Origin: Shewanella kaireitica
GTDB lineage: Bacteria > Pseudomonadota > Gammaproteobacteria > Enterobacterales > Shewanellaceae
NCBI RefSeq assembly: GCF_023284045.1
Contig: NZ_JAKIKQ010000012.1
Location: 62,001-126,000 of the forward strand
DNA length: 64,000 nt
Reading direction: 5' to 3'
A program made the translations under genes and the position numbers. The stretch's first letter is position 1. The number at the start of each line of letters is the position of its first letter. Below the pieces are notes generated by a model that ran no database searches, was not told where the DNA came from, and was given only the letters and a program-made list of their open reading frames with translations. Below, one piece after another: positions 10,712 to 19,983 of the stretch.

Positions 10712-13700
10712 TTATTCTCCAATGCGATGTTGAGACAACTGTTCAATTAACAGTTTAATGAGTGCAAGCCTGTCTTTGGCCGATTCAGATGGCATAGCAA
10801 ACTTTAGCTTATTCGGACCATCCATTCGATATACTTGTGGTTGGTTCTGTAATAAACCAATAATAAAACCTGGATCGACCTTGTTATCGTCGCCAAATTC
10901 TATGCTACCACCTTTTGCATGCATCTCGATCTTTCTTAGCCCCAGTTTTGTGGCCAGATGCTTATAGAGCGTCAGCTCCATGAGGTTTTTGGTCGGTTCG
11001 GGCAACATGCCGAAACGATCGATTAGCTCGACTTTTAATTCATCGACTGCTTTTTCTGTTTTACAGTTGGCGATACGTTTATACAGTGACAAGCGCATAT
11101 TCACATCGCTCACATAATCTTCAGGCAGTAGGGCTGGGATCCGCAAATCAATTTCACTTTGCTGTCGCATCATTTGATCAAGTGAAGGCTCTTTGCCCTC
11201 TTTAAGCAATTTAACGGCATCTTCAAGCATCTCCATATAAAGGGTAAACCCAATCTTGGAAATATGACCACTTTGCTCATCGCCCAGCAGTTCACCAGCA
11301 CCTCGAATCTCTAAATCTTGGGTTGCCAGCATAAAGCCTGCACCGAGATCTTCTAAAGCGCCAATGGCTTCTAGTCGTTTACGGGCATCTTTAGTCATGC
11401 GCTTTGGATGAGGCGTCATCAAATAAGCATAGGCTTGGTGATGAGAGCGACCGACACGGCCTCGCAATTGGTGCAATTGCGCTAAGCCAAATTTGTCAGC
11501 TCGCTCAATAACGATGGTATTGGCCGATGGCACATCAATACCGGTTTCAATGATGGTGGTACAGACCAGTACATTAAAGCGCTGATGATAAAAATCAGAC
11601 ATGACACGTTCAAGTTCTCGCTCACGCATCTGTCCGTGGGCTGTCACCACACGCGCTTCGGGTAGCAATTCACTAATCTCAGCTGCACGTTTCTCTATGG
11701 TTTCAACACTATTGTGTAAGAAGTAAACTTGGCCACCACGTAATATTTCACGTAGCAGTGCCTCCCTAATCGTGGCGTCGTCATATTCACGTACAAAGGT
11801 TTTCACGGCTAATCGTTTAGCCGGTGGCGTGGCGATAATCGACAGGTCGCGCATCCCCGACATGGCCATGTTTAATGTACGCGGGATAGGTGTGGCGGTG
11901 AGGGTTAAAATATCAACATTTGCTCGCAACGCTTTAATTTTTTCTTTTTGACGGACACCAAAACGGTGCTCTTCATCAATAACCAGTAAGCCTAAGTTTT
12001 CGAATTTAGCTTCTGATTGCAATAATTTATGAGTACCGATCACAATATCGACTTTACCGTCAGTGAGTTCTTTCATCACTTGAGTTTGTTCTTTGGCCGT
12101 TTTGAAGCGCGACATCACCTCGATTTTAAATGGCCAATCGGCAAAGCGGTCTTGAAAATTCTCAAAATGCTGCTGTGCAAGCAAGGTGGTCGGGACGAGT
12201 ATTGCCACCTGTTTGCCGTCGTTAACTGCCACAAAAGCGGCGCGCATAGCGACCTCTGTTTTACCAAAACCAACGTCACCACAGACGAGTCTGTCCATTG
12301 CCATTGGGGTACGCATATCATCGAGTACAGCAGTAATTGCCGTTTCTTGATCGACCGTTTCTTCAAACGGAAAACTACTGGCAAACTGGGCGTACTCTTC
12401 TTGATCTATCTTACAAGCATCGCCTGGTCGCGCTTGTCTACGGGCATAAACATCGAGCAGCTCTGCGGCAACATCACGGATCTTTTCAATCGCTTTGCGT
12501 TTTGCTTTTGCCCAGGTTTCATTGCCGAGTTTATTGAGGTTCGCCTCTTCATCAGGGCCAACACTGTAACGGCTGATCAAGTGCAGCGAAGAAACAGGCA
12601 CATATAGCTTGTCGCCACCTGAGTATTCAAGCACCAGGTATTCGGCAACCAGTCCGCCAGTATCTAATGTTTCTAGGCCTTGATAACGGGCAACCCCGTG
12701 CTCAAGGTGAACAATAGGTTGGCCGACCTTTAACTCAGCTAGGTTTTTAACCAGCGCATCACTACTAATTTGACGTTGTTTATCGCGGCGGCGCCGCTGT
12801 GAAATACGTTGGCCAAACAGCTCGGTTTCGCAGATAAGGCTGAACTTGCCCCCGGTTTTTTTCTCAATGATACAACCTTGAGAAAGCGGCGAGACAATTA
12901 GCCCATGCTTGGTTTTACTGGCGGCAAACTCATTAAAGTGGCTAAACAGTTTTGGTTTAACGCCTATTTTGCCCAGTAGCTCGACCAGTGCTTCACGGCG
13001 ACCTTCAGATTCTGCACTGAATAATAATCTATCGCCTAAAGTGGCATACTCTTCAAGGAGAGAGAGAGGTTGCTTAAGTTTATGGTTTGCCGTCAGATCG
13101 GGTAATTTAACAGCTTTGGCCTCAACTGATGTACCTGAGTAGGGCGGTGTCTTTAACTGGAATCGAGGCAAGGCTTTGAAAGCGGCAAAGATCTGCTCAG
13201 TTAATAGGTACAACTCCTGCGGAGCCAAGAGAGGACGCAGTGGATCAACACGTCTGTCTTCATAGCGGATTTCAACTTCATGCAGATGAGCCTGGCTGGC
13301 AGCTTCAATGTCGCCTAGCGTAACTAACTGCGTTTTTGCCGGTAGATAATCAAACAGGTTGGCTGTGTCATCAAAAAATAGCGGCAGATAGTTCTCAATT
13401 CCCGCAGGCATGGTCTTTTTACTGACCATCTGGTAGATAGAGCCCGGCTCTTTGACTAATACCTCAAAGCGGCGGCGATAACGTTGCCTGAAACCTTCAA
13501 TTGCCGAGTCATCAGTGGGGAACTCTTTGGCGGGCAATAATCTAATTGATGCTATTTCCTGACTAGAGCGCTGGGTTTCTGGATCAAAATGGCGAATCGA
13601 CTCCACTTCATCATCGAATAATTCAATGCGAAACGGCTGATTTGAGCCCATCGGGAAAATATCAATAATCGAACCGCGTACTGCAAACTCCCCGTGCTCA

Positions 13701-14185
13701 TAGACTTGCTCAACACTGTGATAGCCAGTATTTATCAACTGCTCTCTAACGTCGTGCAGTTGATAGTTATCACCCTTTTCTAAAATCAGTACATTGCCAC
13801 TTAAAAATGATTGAGGCGGTAGTTTTACCATTAAGGTACTGATAGGAACGATAACCACACTTTGTTGTGCTTGTGGGATCCTAGACAGTGCTTCAAGACG
13901 TTGAGAGACCAGATCTTGATGAGGCGAGAAGCTGTCATAGGGCAGGGTTTCTCGGTCAGGGAATAACCATATCGACATAGCCGTTTCGCTAAGCAAATAG
14001 CTTAACTCTGTTTCCAGCGCAATAGCACTTGGAGTATCGGCTGTGACAACAAGGGTAACACCTTGATGTTGCTTTGCGATATTCGCAATAGTTAGCGCTT
14101 GGGCAGCGCCACCAATAGTACACAGCGTTTGTGCTAAGTTAGCACTTTTGACCGCTGGTGGAGTCAATACAGAAAAGGCATTCAT
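10712..14185 (-). CDS. mfd: Transcription-repair coupling factor Mfd
   Basis: 1157 residues. Mfd displaces RNA polymerase stalled at DNA lesions and recruits UvrA. Visible parts in order: an N-terminal UvrB-like module; the RNA-polymerase-interacting domain (VHLEHGVARYQGLETL); Walker A GDVGFGKTEVAMRAAF; the DEEH box (VIDEEHRFGVRQKEK); the helicase motif VI region (GRVGRSHHQAYAYL); and a C-terminal UvrA-binding-repression domain. The ATG at 14185 follows a possible TTG at 14188 and is preferred. Expressed with csiV. An 89-base gap separates it from the PilZ-like gene upstream on the same strand. Confidence 0.97.
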   Translation of the reverse strand: MNAFSVLTPPAVKSANLAQTLCTIGGAAQALTIANIAKQHQGVTLVVTADTPSAIALETELSYLLSETAMSIWLFPDRETLPYDSFSPHQDLVSQRLEALSRIPQAQQSVVIVPISTLMVKLPPQSFLSGNVLILEKGDNYQLHDVREQLINTGYHSVEQVYEHGEFAVRGSIIDIFPMGSNQPFRIELFDDEVESIRHFDPETQRSSQEIASIRLLPAKEFPTDDSAIEGFRQRYRRRFEVLVKEPGSIYQMVSKKTMPAGIENYLPLFFDDTANLFDYLPAKTQLVTLGDIEAASQAHLHEVEIRYEDRRVDPLRPLLAPQELYLLTEQIFAAFKALPRFQLKTPPYSGTSVEAKAVKLPDLTANHKLKQPLSLLEEYATLGDRLLFSAESEGRREALVELLGKIGVKPKLFSHFNEFAASKTKHGLIVSPLSQGCIIEKKTGGKFSLICETELFGQRISQRRRRDKQRQISSDALVKNLAELKVGQPIVHLEHGVARYQGLETLDTGGLVAEYLVLEYSGGDKLYVPVSSLHLISRYSVGPDEEANLNKLGNETWAKAKRKAIEKIRDVAAELLDVYARRQARPGDACKIDQEEYAQFASSFPFEETVDQETAITAVLDDMRTPMAMDRLVCGDVGFGKTEVAMRAAFVAVNDGKQVAILVPTTLLAQQHFENFQDRFADWPFKIEVMSRFKTAKEQTQVMKELTDGKVDIVIGTHKLLQSEAKFENLGLLVIDEEHRFGVRQKEKIKALRANVDILTLTATPIPRTLNMAMSGMRDLSIIATPPAKRLAVKTFVREYDDATIREALLREILRGGQVYFLHNSVETIEKRAAEISELLPEARVVTAHGQMRERELERVMSDFYHQRFNVLVCTTIIETGIDVPSANTIVIERADKFGLAQLHQLRGRVGRSHHQAYAYLMTPHPKRMTKDARKRLEAIGALEDLGAGFMLATQDLEIRGAGELLGDEQSGHISKIGFTLYMEMLEDAVKLLKEGKEPSLDQMMRQQSEIDLRIPALLPEDYVSDVNMRLSLYKRIANCKTEKAVDELKVELIDRFGMLPEPTKNLMELTLYKHLATKLGLRKIEMHAKGGSIEFGDDNKVDPGFIIGLLQNQPQVYRMDGPNKLKFAMPSESAKDRLALIKLLIEQLSQHRIGE

Positions 14186-14274
14186 CAAGGCGAGAAAACG
14201 TGTCCAATAACAGCAAAGTTGCTTGGTATTGTAGTGGCTTGCCGTCGCTCTGACCAGCGAAAAGTAGTATTAAA

Positions 14275-14859
14275 TTAAGGTACTAGCTTTCGTAATTTCA
14301 GTTGTTTCTGTTGCAGACTTAAACTCGCTTTAACCAACTGCTCAACATCAGCGTCTTGAATAACACTATATGTCAGCTGGATGCTGAAACTCTTAGGTGA
14401 ATTATCATCTTCATTGTTGATTAGCGAACAACTTTGGACTTTAGCAAAACAAATCAATGCCACCAATTCTTCTTTAATGTGCAAACTAACCTTAAAGTCA
14501 CTACCAAGGGGCAGTTCTTCACTGCTGGTAACGGTAATTGAGCTGCCGCCGAAATGACTGCCAGCATAACGGTCACCGTCGTACTCTTCTTTACCAATCA
14601 CATGCTGTAATACCATGTCAATTTTACGTGATTGCAGTTTTAAAAACTCTACAACTGTTTTGGCTTCATCATCAAGGTGACGAAGTTGTAGCAGACAGTC
14701 AGATTCTAGTGACTTAATGTCACTAATTAACTGTAAACTCGGCGGTAGCATCAGGCTAAGTTGCGCAAGAGTTGGTAGAGGCAGGTTATTGTCCCAAGCT
14801 TGTAAATAGGCATCAAATGGATGATTAATACTAAAATAGGCGCTAGAGTCGTTTAACAA
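14275..14859 (-). CDS. PilZ-like domain protein
   Basis: 194 residues, with a TTG start preceded by GAGG at about ten bases. The second half (GSSITVTSSEELPLGSDFKV, then the SCSLI and FSIQLTYSVI strands) looks like a PilZ beta-barrel, followed by a final helix rich in Leu, Gln and Lys. I cannot find the RxxxR motif that binds cyclic di-GMP, so ligand binding is uncertain. The N-terminal half is helical and may be a dimerisation or partner domain. It lies upstream of mfd on the same strand. Family assignment is tentative. Confidence 0.6.
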   Translation of the reverse strand: MLNDSSAYFSINHPFDAYLQAWDNNLPLPTLAQLSLMLPPSLQLISDIKSLESDCLLQLRHLDDEAKTVVEFLKLQSRKIDMVLQHVIGKEEYDGDRYAGSHFGGSSITVTSSEELPLGSDFKVSLHIKEELVALICFAKVQSCSLINNEDDNSPKSFSIQLTYSVIQDADVEQLVKASLSLQQKQLKLRKLVP

Positions 14860-15066
14860 TGGTGTTGCCTCTTGTTTTTAGGGGGCGAATACCCCTATTA
14901 TCGTGCGCATCTTTATGATTTAGCAAGGTTCGAGATAACAATAACCTTGGCTTTGATGATGGGTAGAGTATTGCTGAGCAATATTGGTTGGGCTAATTGA
15001 TGTGTTTATATCGATACTTCAACCAGATTGGCATCAGATTAGATTTGATTTTATTTGGAATTTTTA

Positions 15067-16290
15067 ATGAATTTTTCATTATCTTTTTATATTGGTTACC
15101 GCTATTGGCGCGCAAGAAAGGCTAATGCCTTTGCCTCTTTTATTACCATATTCTCTGTATCTGGAATTTTACTGGGGGTTGCAGCACTAATTGTAGTTAG
15201 CTCGGTGATGAATGGCCTTGAAGGGCAACTCAAAAAGCGTATCTTAGGTGCTGTACCGCAGTTAACGGTGCATTCTGAAGTTGCATTAGATAATTGGCAG
15301 CAAGATGTCACTAAAATATCAGCATTAAAAGGTGTGCAAGGCGTTACGCCGAGTGTAACTACCCAGGCGATGTTGCAGTCGCCGTCGAATATTGGTGCAG
15401 CGCAAGTCTATGGCGTATACCCGCAACAGGAGCAAAAACTACTCAGCTTGACGCGTAATACTTATTCAGGTGATTTTGATGCGCTCGTTGCGGGCAAGTA
15501 CCGTATTATATTGGGCGCTGAGCTGGCGCGTAAACTGGATGTAGTCGTCGGTAATAAAATTCGTGTATTGAGTGGCGACGGTGTGGTTTACACCCCATTA
15601 GGCCCAATTCCTAGTCAGCGAAAGTTTACAGTGGCAGGTATTTTTGAGATGGGCTCTCAAGTCGATGCGAGTGTCGCCTACATGCATCATGACGATGCAC
15701 AGCGCTTGATGCGCCAAACTCCAGGACAAGTGAAACAACTACGTGTTTATTTAGACGATCCGTTTAAGGCCTCTACCATCGCGCCAAGTGTGCAAGGTTA
15801 TTTCTCCCATAAAGTCACAACGACAGACTGGCATGATTCCTATGGGCACCTGTTTGGTGCGGTCAAAATGGAAAAGAATATGATGTCTTTAATGTTGAGC
15901 CTGATTATCGCTGTTGCTGCATTTAATATTGTCTCGGCGCTTGTGATGATGGTGGTTGATAAAACCACCGATGTGGCAGTGTTAAAAACCCAAGGATTAA
16001 CAACCTCAAGTGTGATGGGTATTTTTATGATCCAAGGATCATTAAATGCCATCATTGGCCTGCTTACCGGCGTGGCTGCAGGTGTACTGCTGACGCTTAA
16101 TTTAAATGAAATCACCAATGTATTGGGGATTTCCATTCTTGGTGCAGGACAGAACCTGCCGGTACAACTCGAGTTAAACCAACTCAGTTGGATAGTGATA
16201 GGTACGCTTATCATGACTTTATTAGCCACCATTTACCCGGCCTTAAGAGCTGCCAATGTTCAGCCTGCGAGCACCCTTAGACATGAATAG
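15067..16290 (+). CDS. lolC: Lipoprotein-releasing ABC transporter subunit LolC
   Basis: 408 residues. Inner-membrane permease that, with LolD and LolE, extracts outer-membrane lipoproteins and hands them to LolA. The N-terminal helix region (FASFITIFSVSGILLGVAAL) is followed by a large periplasmic domain and three C-terminal FtsX-type membrane helices (MLSLIIAVAAFNIVSALVMM and following). The ATG at 15067 gives the normal N-terminus MNFSLSFYIGYRYWRARK; a TTG at 15055 is less likely. First gene of the lolCDE operon. Confidence 0.93.
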   Translation: MNFSLSFYIGYRYWRARKANAFASFITIFSVSGILLGVAALIVVSSVMNGLEGQLKKRILGAVPQLTVHSEVALDNWQQDVTKISALKGVQGVTPSVTTQAMLQSPSNIGAAQVYGVYPQQEQKLLSLTRNTYSGDFDALVAGKYRIILGAELARKLDVVVGNKIRVLSGDGVVYTPLGPIPSQRKFTVAGIFEMGSQVDASVAYMHHDDAQRLMRQTPGQVKQLRVYLDDPFKASTIAPSVQGYFSHKVTTTDWHDSYGHLFGAVKMEKNMMSLMLSLIIAVAAFNIVSALVMMVVDKTTDVAVLKTQGLTTSSVMGIFMIQGSLNAIIGLLTGVAAGVLLTLNLNEITNVLGISILGAGQNLPVQLELNQLSWIVIGTLIMTLLATIYPALRAANVQPASTLRHE

Positions 16291-16300
16291 TGAGTCAACA

Positions 16301-16999
16301 ATGAATTCAGAGTTATTGCTACAAGTTAGCAATGTCAGTAAACACTACACTGATGGTGCGGTTGAAACTCAAGTGTTACATAGCGTTAATATTGAGGTTT
16401 ACAAAGGTGAGCAACTGGCGATAGTTGGGAGCTCTGGCTCCGGTAAGAGCACATTACTGCATATCATGGGCACACTGGATAAACCCAGTAGTGGCAGCGT
16501 GGTGATGCTCGATGAAGATCTTTATAAACTATCGAGTAAGCGCCAAGCTCACGTGCGTAATAGTAATATTGGTTTTATCTATCAGTTCCATCATCTATTA
16601 CCTGAATTTAGTGCTTTGGAAAATGTCTCGATGCCGGCACTTATTCAAGGTAAAAAGCGTAAAGAGGTAGAGAGTAAGGCCACTGCATTGCTCGAACGAG
16701 TTGGCCTTGGACATCGTTTAGCACATACGCCGGCAGAGATGTCGGGTGGTGAGCGTCAACGTGTCGCCATTGCTCGTGCATTAATCAATGATCCCAAGTT
16801 GGTACTTGCTGATGAGCCTACAGGGAACCTTGACGCCAATAGTGGTGAAGCGGTTTACGAATTGATTACCGAACTTGCGGCACAGTTAGGAACCGCATTT
16901 GTGGTGGTGACTCATGATCAAGACCTAGCCGCTAGAATGGACAGGCAACTGCATATGAAAGATGGCCATTTGGTGAATGCTGAGGAGCTCGCTGGATGA
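16301..16999 (+). CDS. lolD: Lipoprotein-releasing ABC transporter ATPase LolD
   Basis: 232 residues. Walker A GSSGSGKST, ABC signature MSGGERQRVAIARAL and Walker B LVLADEPTGNLD are all present. It powers LolCE. The ATG at 16301 aligns with the E. coli LolD start; upstream in-frame ATGs at 16283 and 16256 lie inside or overlap lolC. Its end overlaps lolE (ATGA). Confidence 0.95.
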   Translation: MNSELLLQVSNVSKHYTDGAVETQVLHSVNIEVYKGEQLAIVGSSGSGKSTLLHIMGTLDKPSSGSVVMLDEDLYKLSSKRQAHVRNSNIGFIYQFHHLLPEFSALENVSMPALIQGKKRKEVESKATALLERVGLGHRLAHTPAEMSGGERQRVAIARALINDPKLVLADEPTGNLDANSGEAVYELITELAAQLGTAFVVVTHDQDLAARMDRQLHMKDGHLVNAEELAG

Positions 17000-18249
17000 A
17001 AAGCCTGTTAGCGATGCGGATTGGCTGGCGCTTTTATTTAGCGCGGCAGTCAAACCGTTTTATCAACTTTATTTCGTTTGCATCAACCGCGGGAATAGCG
17101 CTTGGTGTTGCGGTCTTAATCATCGCTTTATCGGCAATGAATGGTTTTGAAAAAGAGCTGGAAGATAGGCTGTTAGGTGTTGTCTCTCACGGTGAGTTAG
17201 CGGGGGTTAATGAACCAATACAAAATTGGCCGAGCATCATTGCTGATGCCAATAAGGTGCCGGGAATAGTTGCCGCGGCTCCTTTTGTACGGATGCAAGG
17301 TTTAATTCAAAAACCTGGCGGGTTTCAAGGCTTGACGGTGCTCGGTATCGATGGAGAGCTTGAGGGCAAGGTCTCTAATATTCGCGACTTTATGTCTAAG
17401 CAGAGCTGGAACAGCCTGCAGGATGAAAGCAAAAATAATATTGTGCTTGGTAAAGGGTTAGCAGATAGTTTAGATGTAGCGGTAGGGCAATCCATTAGCC
17501 TATATATGCCCAATAACAGCAAACAAGCTCAGAATAAGATTGCTGCAGCCAAAAGCCAACGCTTTGTCGTTTCGGGGATTTTTGAGCTTGGTGGCGAGCT
17601 AGATACTACCACTGCTTATGTGCCTATGGCGTTTGCCGCAGATCTACTTAAATTGGGGGCGGGGGTTTCTGGTATTCGGATCAAGGCCAATAATGTATTT
17701 CAAGCGCCAATGTTGATCCGTGACCTAGGCTTTAGTCAGCAGCAATATGTCTACATTACTGACTGGACACGAACTCAAGGGCATCTGTATCAGGATATAC
17801 AACTTGTCAGAATGGTGATGTATCTCGTCTTGGCATTAGTGATTGCTGTCGCCTGTTTTAATATTGTTTCTACGTTAGTGATGGCTGTAAGAGATAAGCA
17901 GTCTGAAATTGCGATTTTATTGACCATGGGAATGAAAAAAAGTGCGGTGATGCTAATCTTTATTGTGCAAGGCGCATTAAATGGTTTGCTGGGCTGTGTA
18001 ATTGGCAGCGCTTTAGGTGTAACCGTTGCGCTTAACTTAAGTGATATTGCTGCAGGAATTGAATCAGTATTAGGCATTCAGCTGCTGTCTGCAGATGTTT
18101 ATTTTATTGACTTCTTGCCTTCGCAGTTGGTCGCTACAGATGTGATTATGGTGGTGTCACTGGCATTCGTTATGAGCCTAATTGCAACGCTGTATCCTGC
18201 CTGGAAAGCAAGTCAAACACCGCCAGCAAGTGCATTAGCAGGCAGATAA
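16996..18249 (+). CDS. lolE: Lipoprotein-releasing ABC transporter subunit LolE
   Basis: 417 residues, paralogous to LolC, with the same plan: one N-terminal membrane helix (FINFISFASTAGIALGVAVL), a periplasmic domain, and three C-terminal helices (YLVLALVIAVACFNIVSTLV and following). The ATG overlaps the lolD stop by 4 bases, indicating translational coupling. It closes the operon. No strong U-tract terminator follows; ACCCT/AGGGT at 18365-18380 is a weak hairpin. Directly downstream begins the accessory region. Confidence 0.95.
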   Translation: MKSLLAMRIGWRFYLARQSNRFINFISFASTAGIALGVAVLIIALSAMNGFEKELEDRLLGVVSHGELAGVNEPIQNWPSIIADANKVPGIVAAAPFVRMQGLIQKPGGFQGLTVLGIDGELEGKVSNIRDFMSKQSWNSLQDESKNNIVLGKGLADSLDVAVGQSISLYMPNNSKQAQNKIAAAKSQRFVVSGIFELGGELDTTTAYVPMAFAADLLKLGAGVSGIRIKANNVFQAPMLIRDLGFSQQQYVYITDWTRTQGHLYQDIQLVRMVMYLVLALVIAVACFNIVSTLVMAVRDKQSEIAILLTMGMKKSAVMLIFIVQGALNGLLGCVIGSALGVTVALNLSDIAAGIESVLGIQLLSADVYFIDFLPSQLVATDVIMVVSLAFVMSLIATLYPAWKASQTPPASALAGR

Positions 18250-18646
18250 CATCAGTTTTACGGCTAAAGTTTTGGCAGTAAATTAATTCTTTAGTATTAG
18301 AGTGGACGCAAGCGTGTTCACTCACTATCTTCAGCCTATCTTACTTAAACCTTCCGTTAACCTTACCCTTTTTTTAGGGTGGTGATAAATGACTTGTTGC
18401 CACTGGATTTTACAGTCTTTACGATGCCATTTTTTCGTCTGTTGTAATACTCTTGACACCGCTTAAATCACCCCAAAAACCTATCATTTTTTATGCTTTA
18501 TTATCCTAATAAAGTGCTATTTTTATGCTAGAACTGCTGTGCTAGTTTTTTTAGACACCCAAATCAAAGTCTGTTTGCTGCTTTGCCTAATGGCAAGGAA
18601 TGGAAGCCTTGGTTTGGTTAACTAAATAAAGCATGGAGCAATGACA
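18250..18646. other. Intergenic region between lolE and the RiPP cluster
   Basis: About 400 AT-rich bases without a gene. It should contain the promoter of the cluster. TTGACA at 18453-18458 has no -10 box at 16-18 bases (nearest TATCAT is 23 away). TATGCT at 18524-18529 has only a poor -35 (TTATCC, 17 bases upstream). I therefore make no firm promoter call. A GGAG at 18635-18638 is the ribosome site of the next gene. Confidence 0.4.
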
Positions 18647-19768
18647 ATGAACGCAAAGCCAGATTTAGAACAGTTAGATTTGAGTGTTCAACAACTCACA
18701 TCAGTAGTTGCCGATCTTGAGAAACAATGTCCTGTAACAATGCAAGGAGTCGCAGACCTAGCAGGGCTAGGTTGCCCAGTGACAAAATGCACCGAAGCAA
18801 ACCCGTTCACTCGCCTGTGCGCGGTAAATGCATCTGCACCATCACCATTTGTGCCTGATTATGATATTCCACTGCTTGCGCCAGGTGGTGGTGATACTAA
18901 GCCTGACATATTAGGTAAATTAGGCCCTCTGGCCGGATTAGTTGGTACTTGGGTTAGCCAACGCTTTAGCGGTTTTAATGTAATGCCAATTCCGCAGGTG
19001 ACAGCACCCAATGGGTTTATATTAAAAAACCACAGTTATTATGAAGTCATTACCTTTAGTGCAATACAAGGTAAGGTGGCTAACCGAGGTGGAGAATATG
19101 AGCAAGATGCTTACACCATATTTTATGAACAAAGAGTCTTTTTCGCTGATGGGCCACAGGCCAATGAATTAGTCCATGCTGAAAACGGCTCTTGGTTGCA
19201 TCAGGTCACTGCCCCACAAGGACAAAATGCGCTTAATACCGCTCCCTATATTCCAACGCCGCCAGCGCCAAACCCCATCCCAAAACAAGATCCATTAACT
19301 GCAATTGTTAAGCAAGTTTCGGTGCCCCACGGCAACTCTATCTTGGCTTTGGGAGGAGCGAGCAAAATATTTGGTGCGCCAAAAATTCCTGTAGCGAGTT
19401 GTTTACCCGTTAACGCCCCAGAAGCTTTTAATGTTAACTATGGCGTGAATGATCCCAAAAACCCTAATATCAATCCAAATGCAGTCTTAGATGTAGCGTT
19501 ATTGGAGTTAGCTGCTAAAGGTGTGCATGTAAGCAACACCACTGTGCTCACTGTAGATACAAGTAACAGCGGTGCCATCGCCAATACCCCCTTTATGAAG
19601 GATCATTCAGATGTATTGGAATTTAGCACCACTTACTGGTTAGAGTTGTTATCGACAGGGCAGCAGCAACTGCAATACACGCAAAATATCTCTCTAGATC
19701 TTGATATTGACGGCACAAAGTACAAGTTCCCGCATATAACCGCAAATACCTTAACCAAAGTTAAGTAA
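18647..19768 (+). CDS. Leader-bearing beta-barrel (nitrobindin-like) protein of the RiPP cluster
   Basis: 373 residues. Residues 10-28 match the N-terminus of the next gene's CxxC-repeat protein at 11 of 19 positions, both ending in Gln-Cys. A short segment with further cysteines follows (GCPVTKC, then RLC). The body (about residues 85-240) resembles nitrobindin/FABP-type heme-binding barrels: LGPLAGLVGTW at its start, SYYEVITFS, and PHGNSILALG. No signal peptide is seen, so it should be cytoplasmic. The start at 18647 has GGAG 8 bases upstream; ATG 18641 is too close to it. First gene of the four-gene cluster. It may be a carrier, an immunity or partner protein, or a second YcaO substrate. 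The family call is by pattern only. Confidence 0.6.
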   Translation: MNAKPDLEQLDLSVQQLTSVVADLEKQCPVTMQGVADLAGLGCPVTKCTEANPFTRLCAVNASAPSPFVPDYDIPLLAPGGGDTKPDILGKLGPLAGLVGTWVSQRFSGFNVMPIPQVTAPNGFILKNHSYYEVITFSAIQGKVANRGGEYEQDAYTIFYEQRVFFADGPQANELVHAENGSWLHQVTAPQGQNALNTAPYIPTPPAPNPIPKQDPLTAIVKQVSVPHGNSILALGGASKIFGAPKIPVASCLPVNAPEAFNVNYGVNDPKNPNINPNAVLDVALLELAAKGVHVSNTTVLTVDTSNSGAIANTPFMKDHSDVLEFSTTYWLELLSTGQQQLQYTQNISLDLDIDGTKYKFPHITANTLTKVK

Positions 19769-19818
19769 TACCTAATTAACTAGTTTCTAGTCCAATTTCT
19801 GTTGGTAAAGATCGGATC

Positions 19819-19861
19819 CTAATTTGAATTCGAGGAGGTTGCTTATCCTCGATTCAATTAG
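19819..19861 (+). promoter_or_regulatory. Intergenic RNA hairpin upstream of the precursor gene
   Basis: CTAATTTGAATTCGAGGA and TCCTCGATTCAATTAG pair over 16 base pairs with two bulged T, around a 9-base loop. There is no U-run, so it is more likely an mRNA stability or attenuation element than a simple terminator. The rest of the 215-base gap holds a weaker CGAG/CTCG inverted repeat and the AAGGA ribosome site at 19973. Confidence 0.6.
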
Positions 19862-19983
19862 CGTTTTCGAGCCGTCACCGCGAGAGCTTTGAATGCTCGA
19901 GGCGTTCAACTGTCTCGAATGAATTTTTGAGACCATCTGTTAGCAATTTCTACCGCTATTAATTTAGCTTCAAGGAATGAAAA

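Noticed and set aside
16301..18249. LolCDE as exporter of the RiPP product
   Set aside because: LolCDE moves outer-membrane lipoproteins and the repeat protein has no lipoprotein signal. Adjacency is probably chance.
18453..18487. TTGACA plus TATCAT as the cluster promoter
   Set aside because: Spacing is 23 bases, too long for sigma-70.
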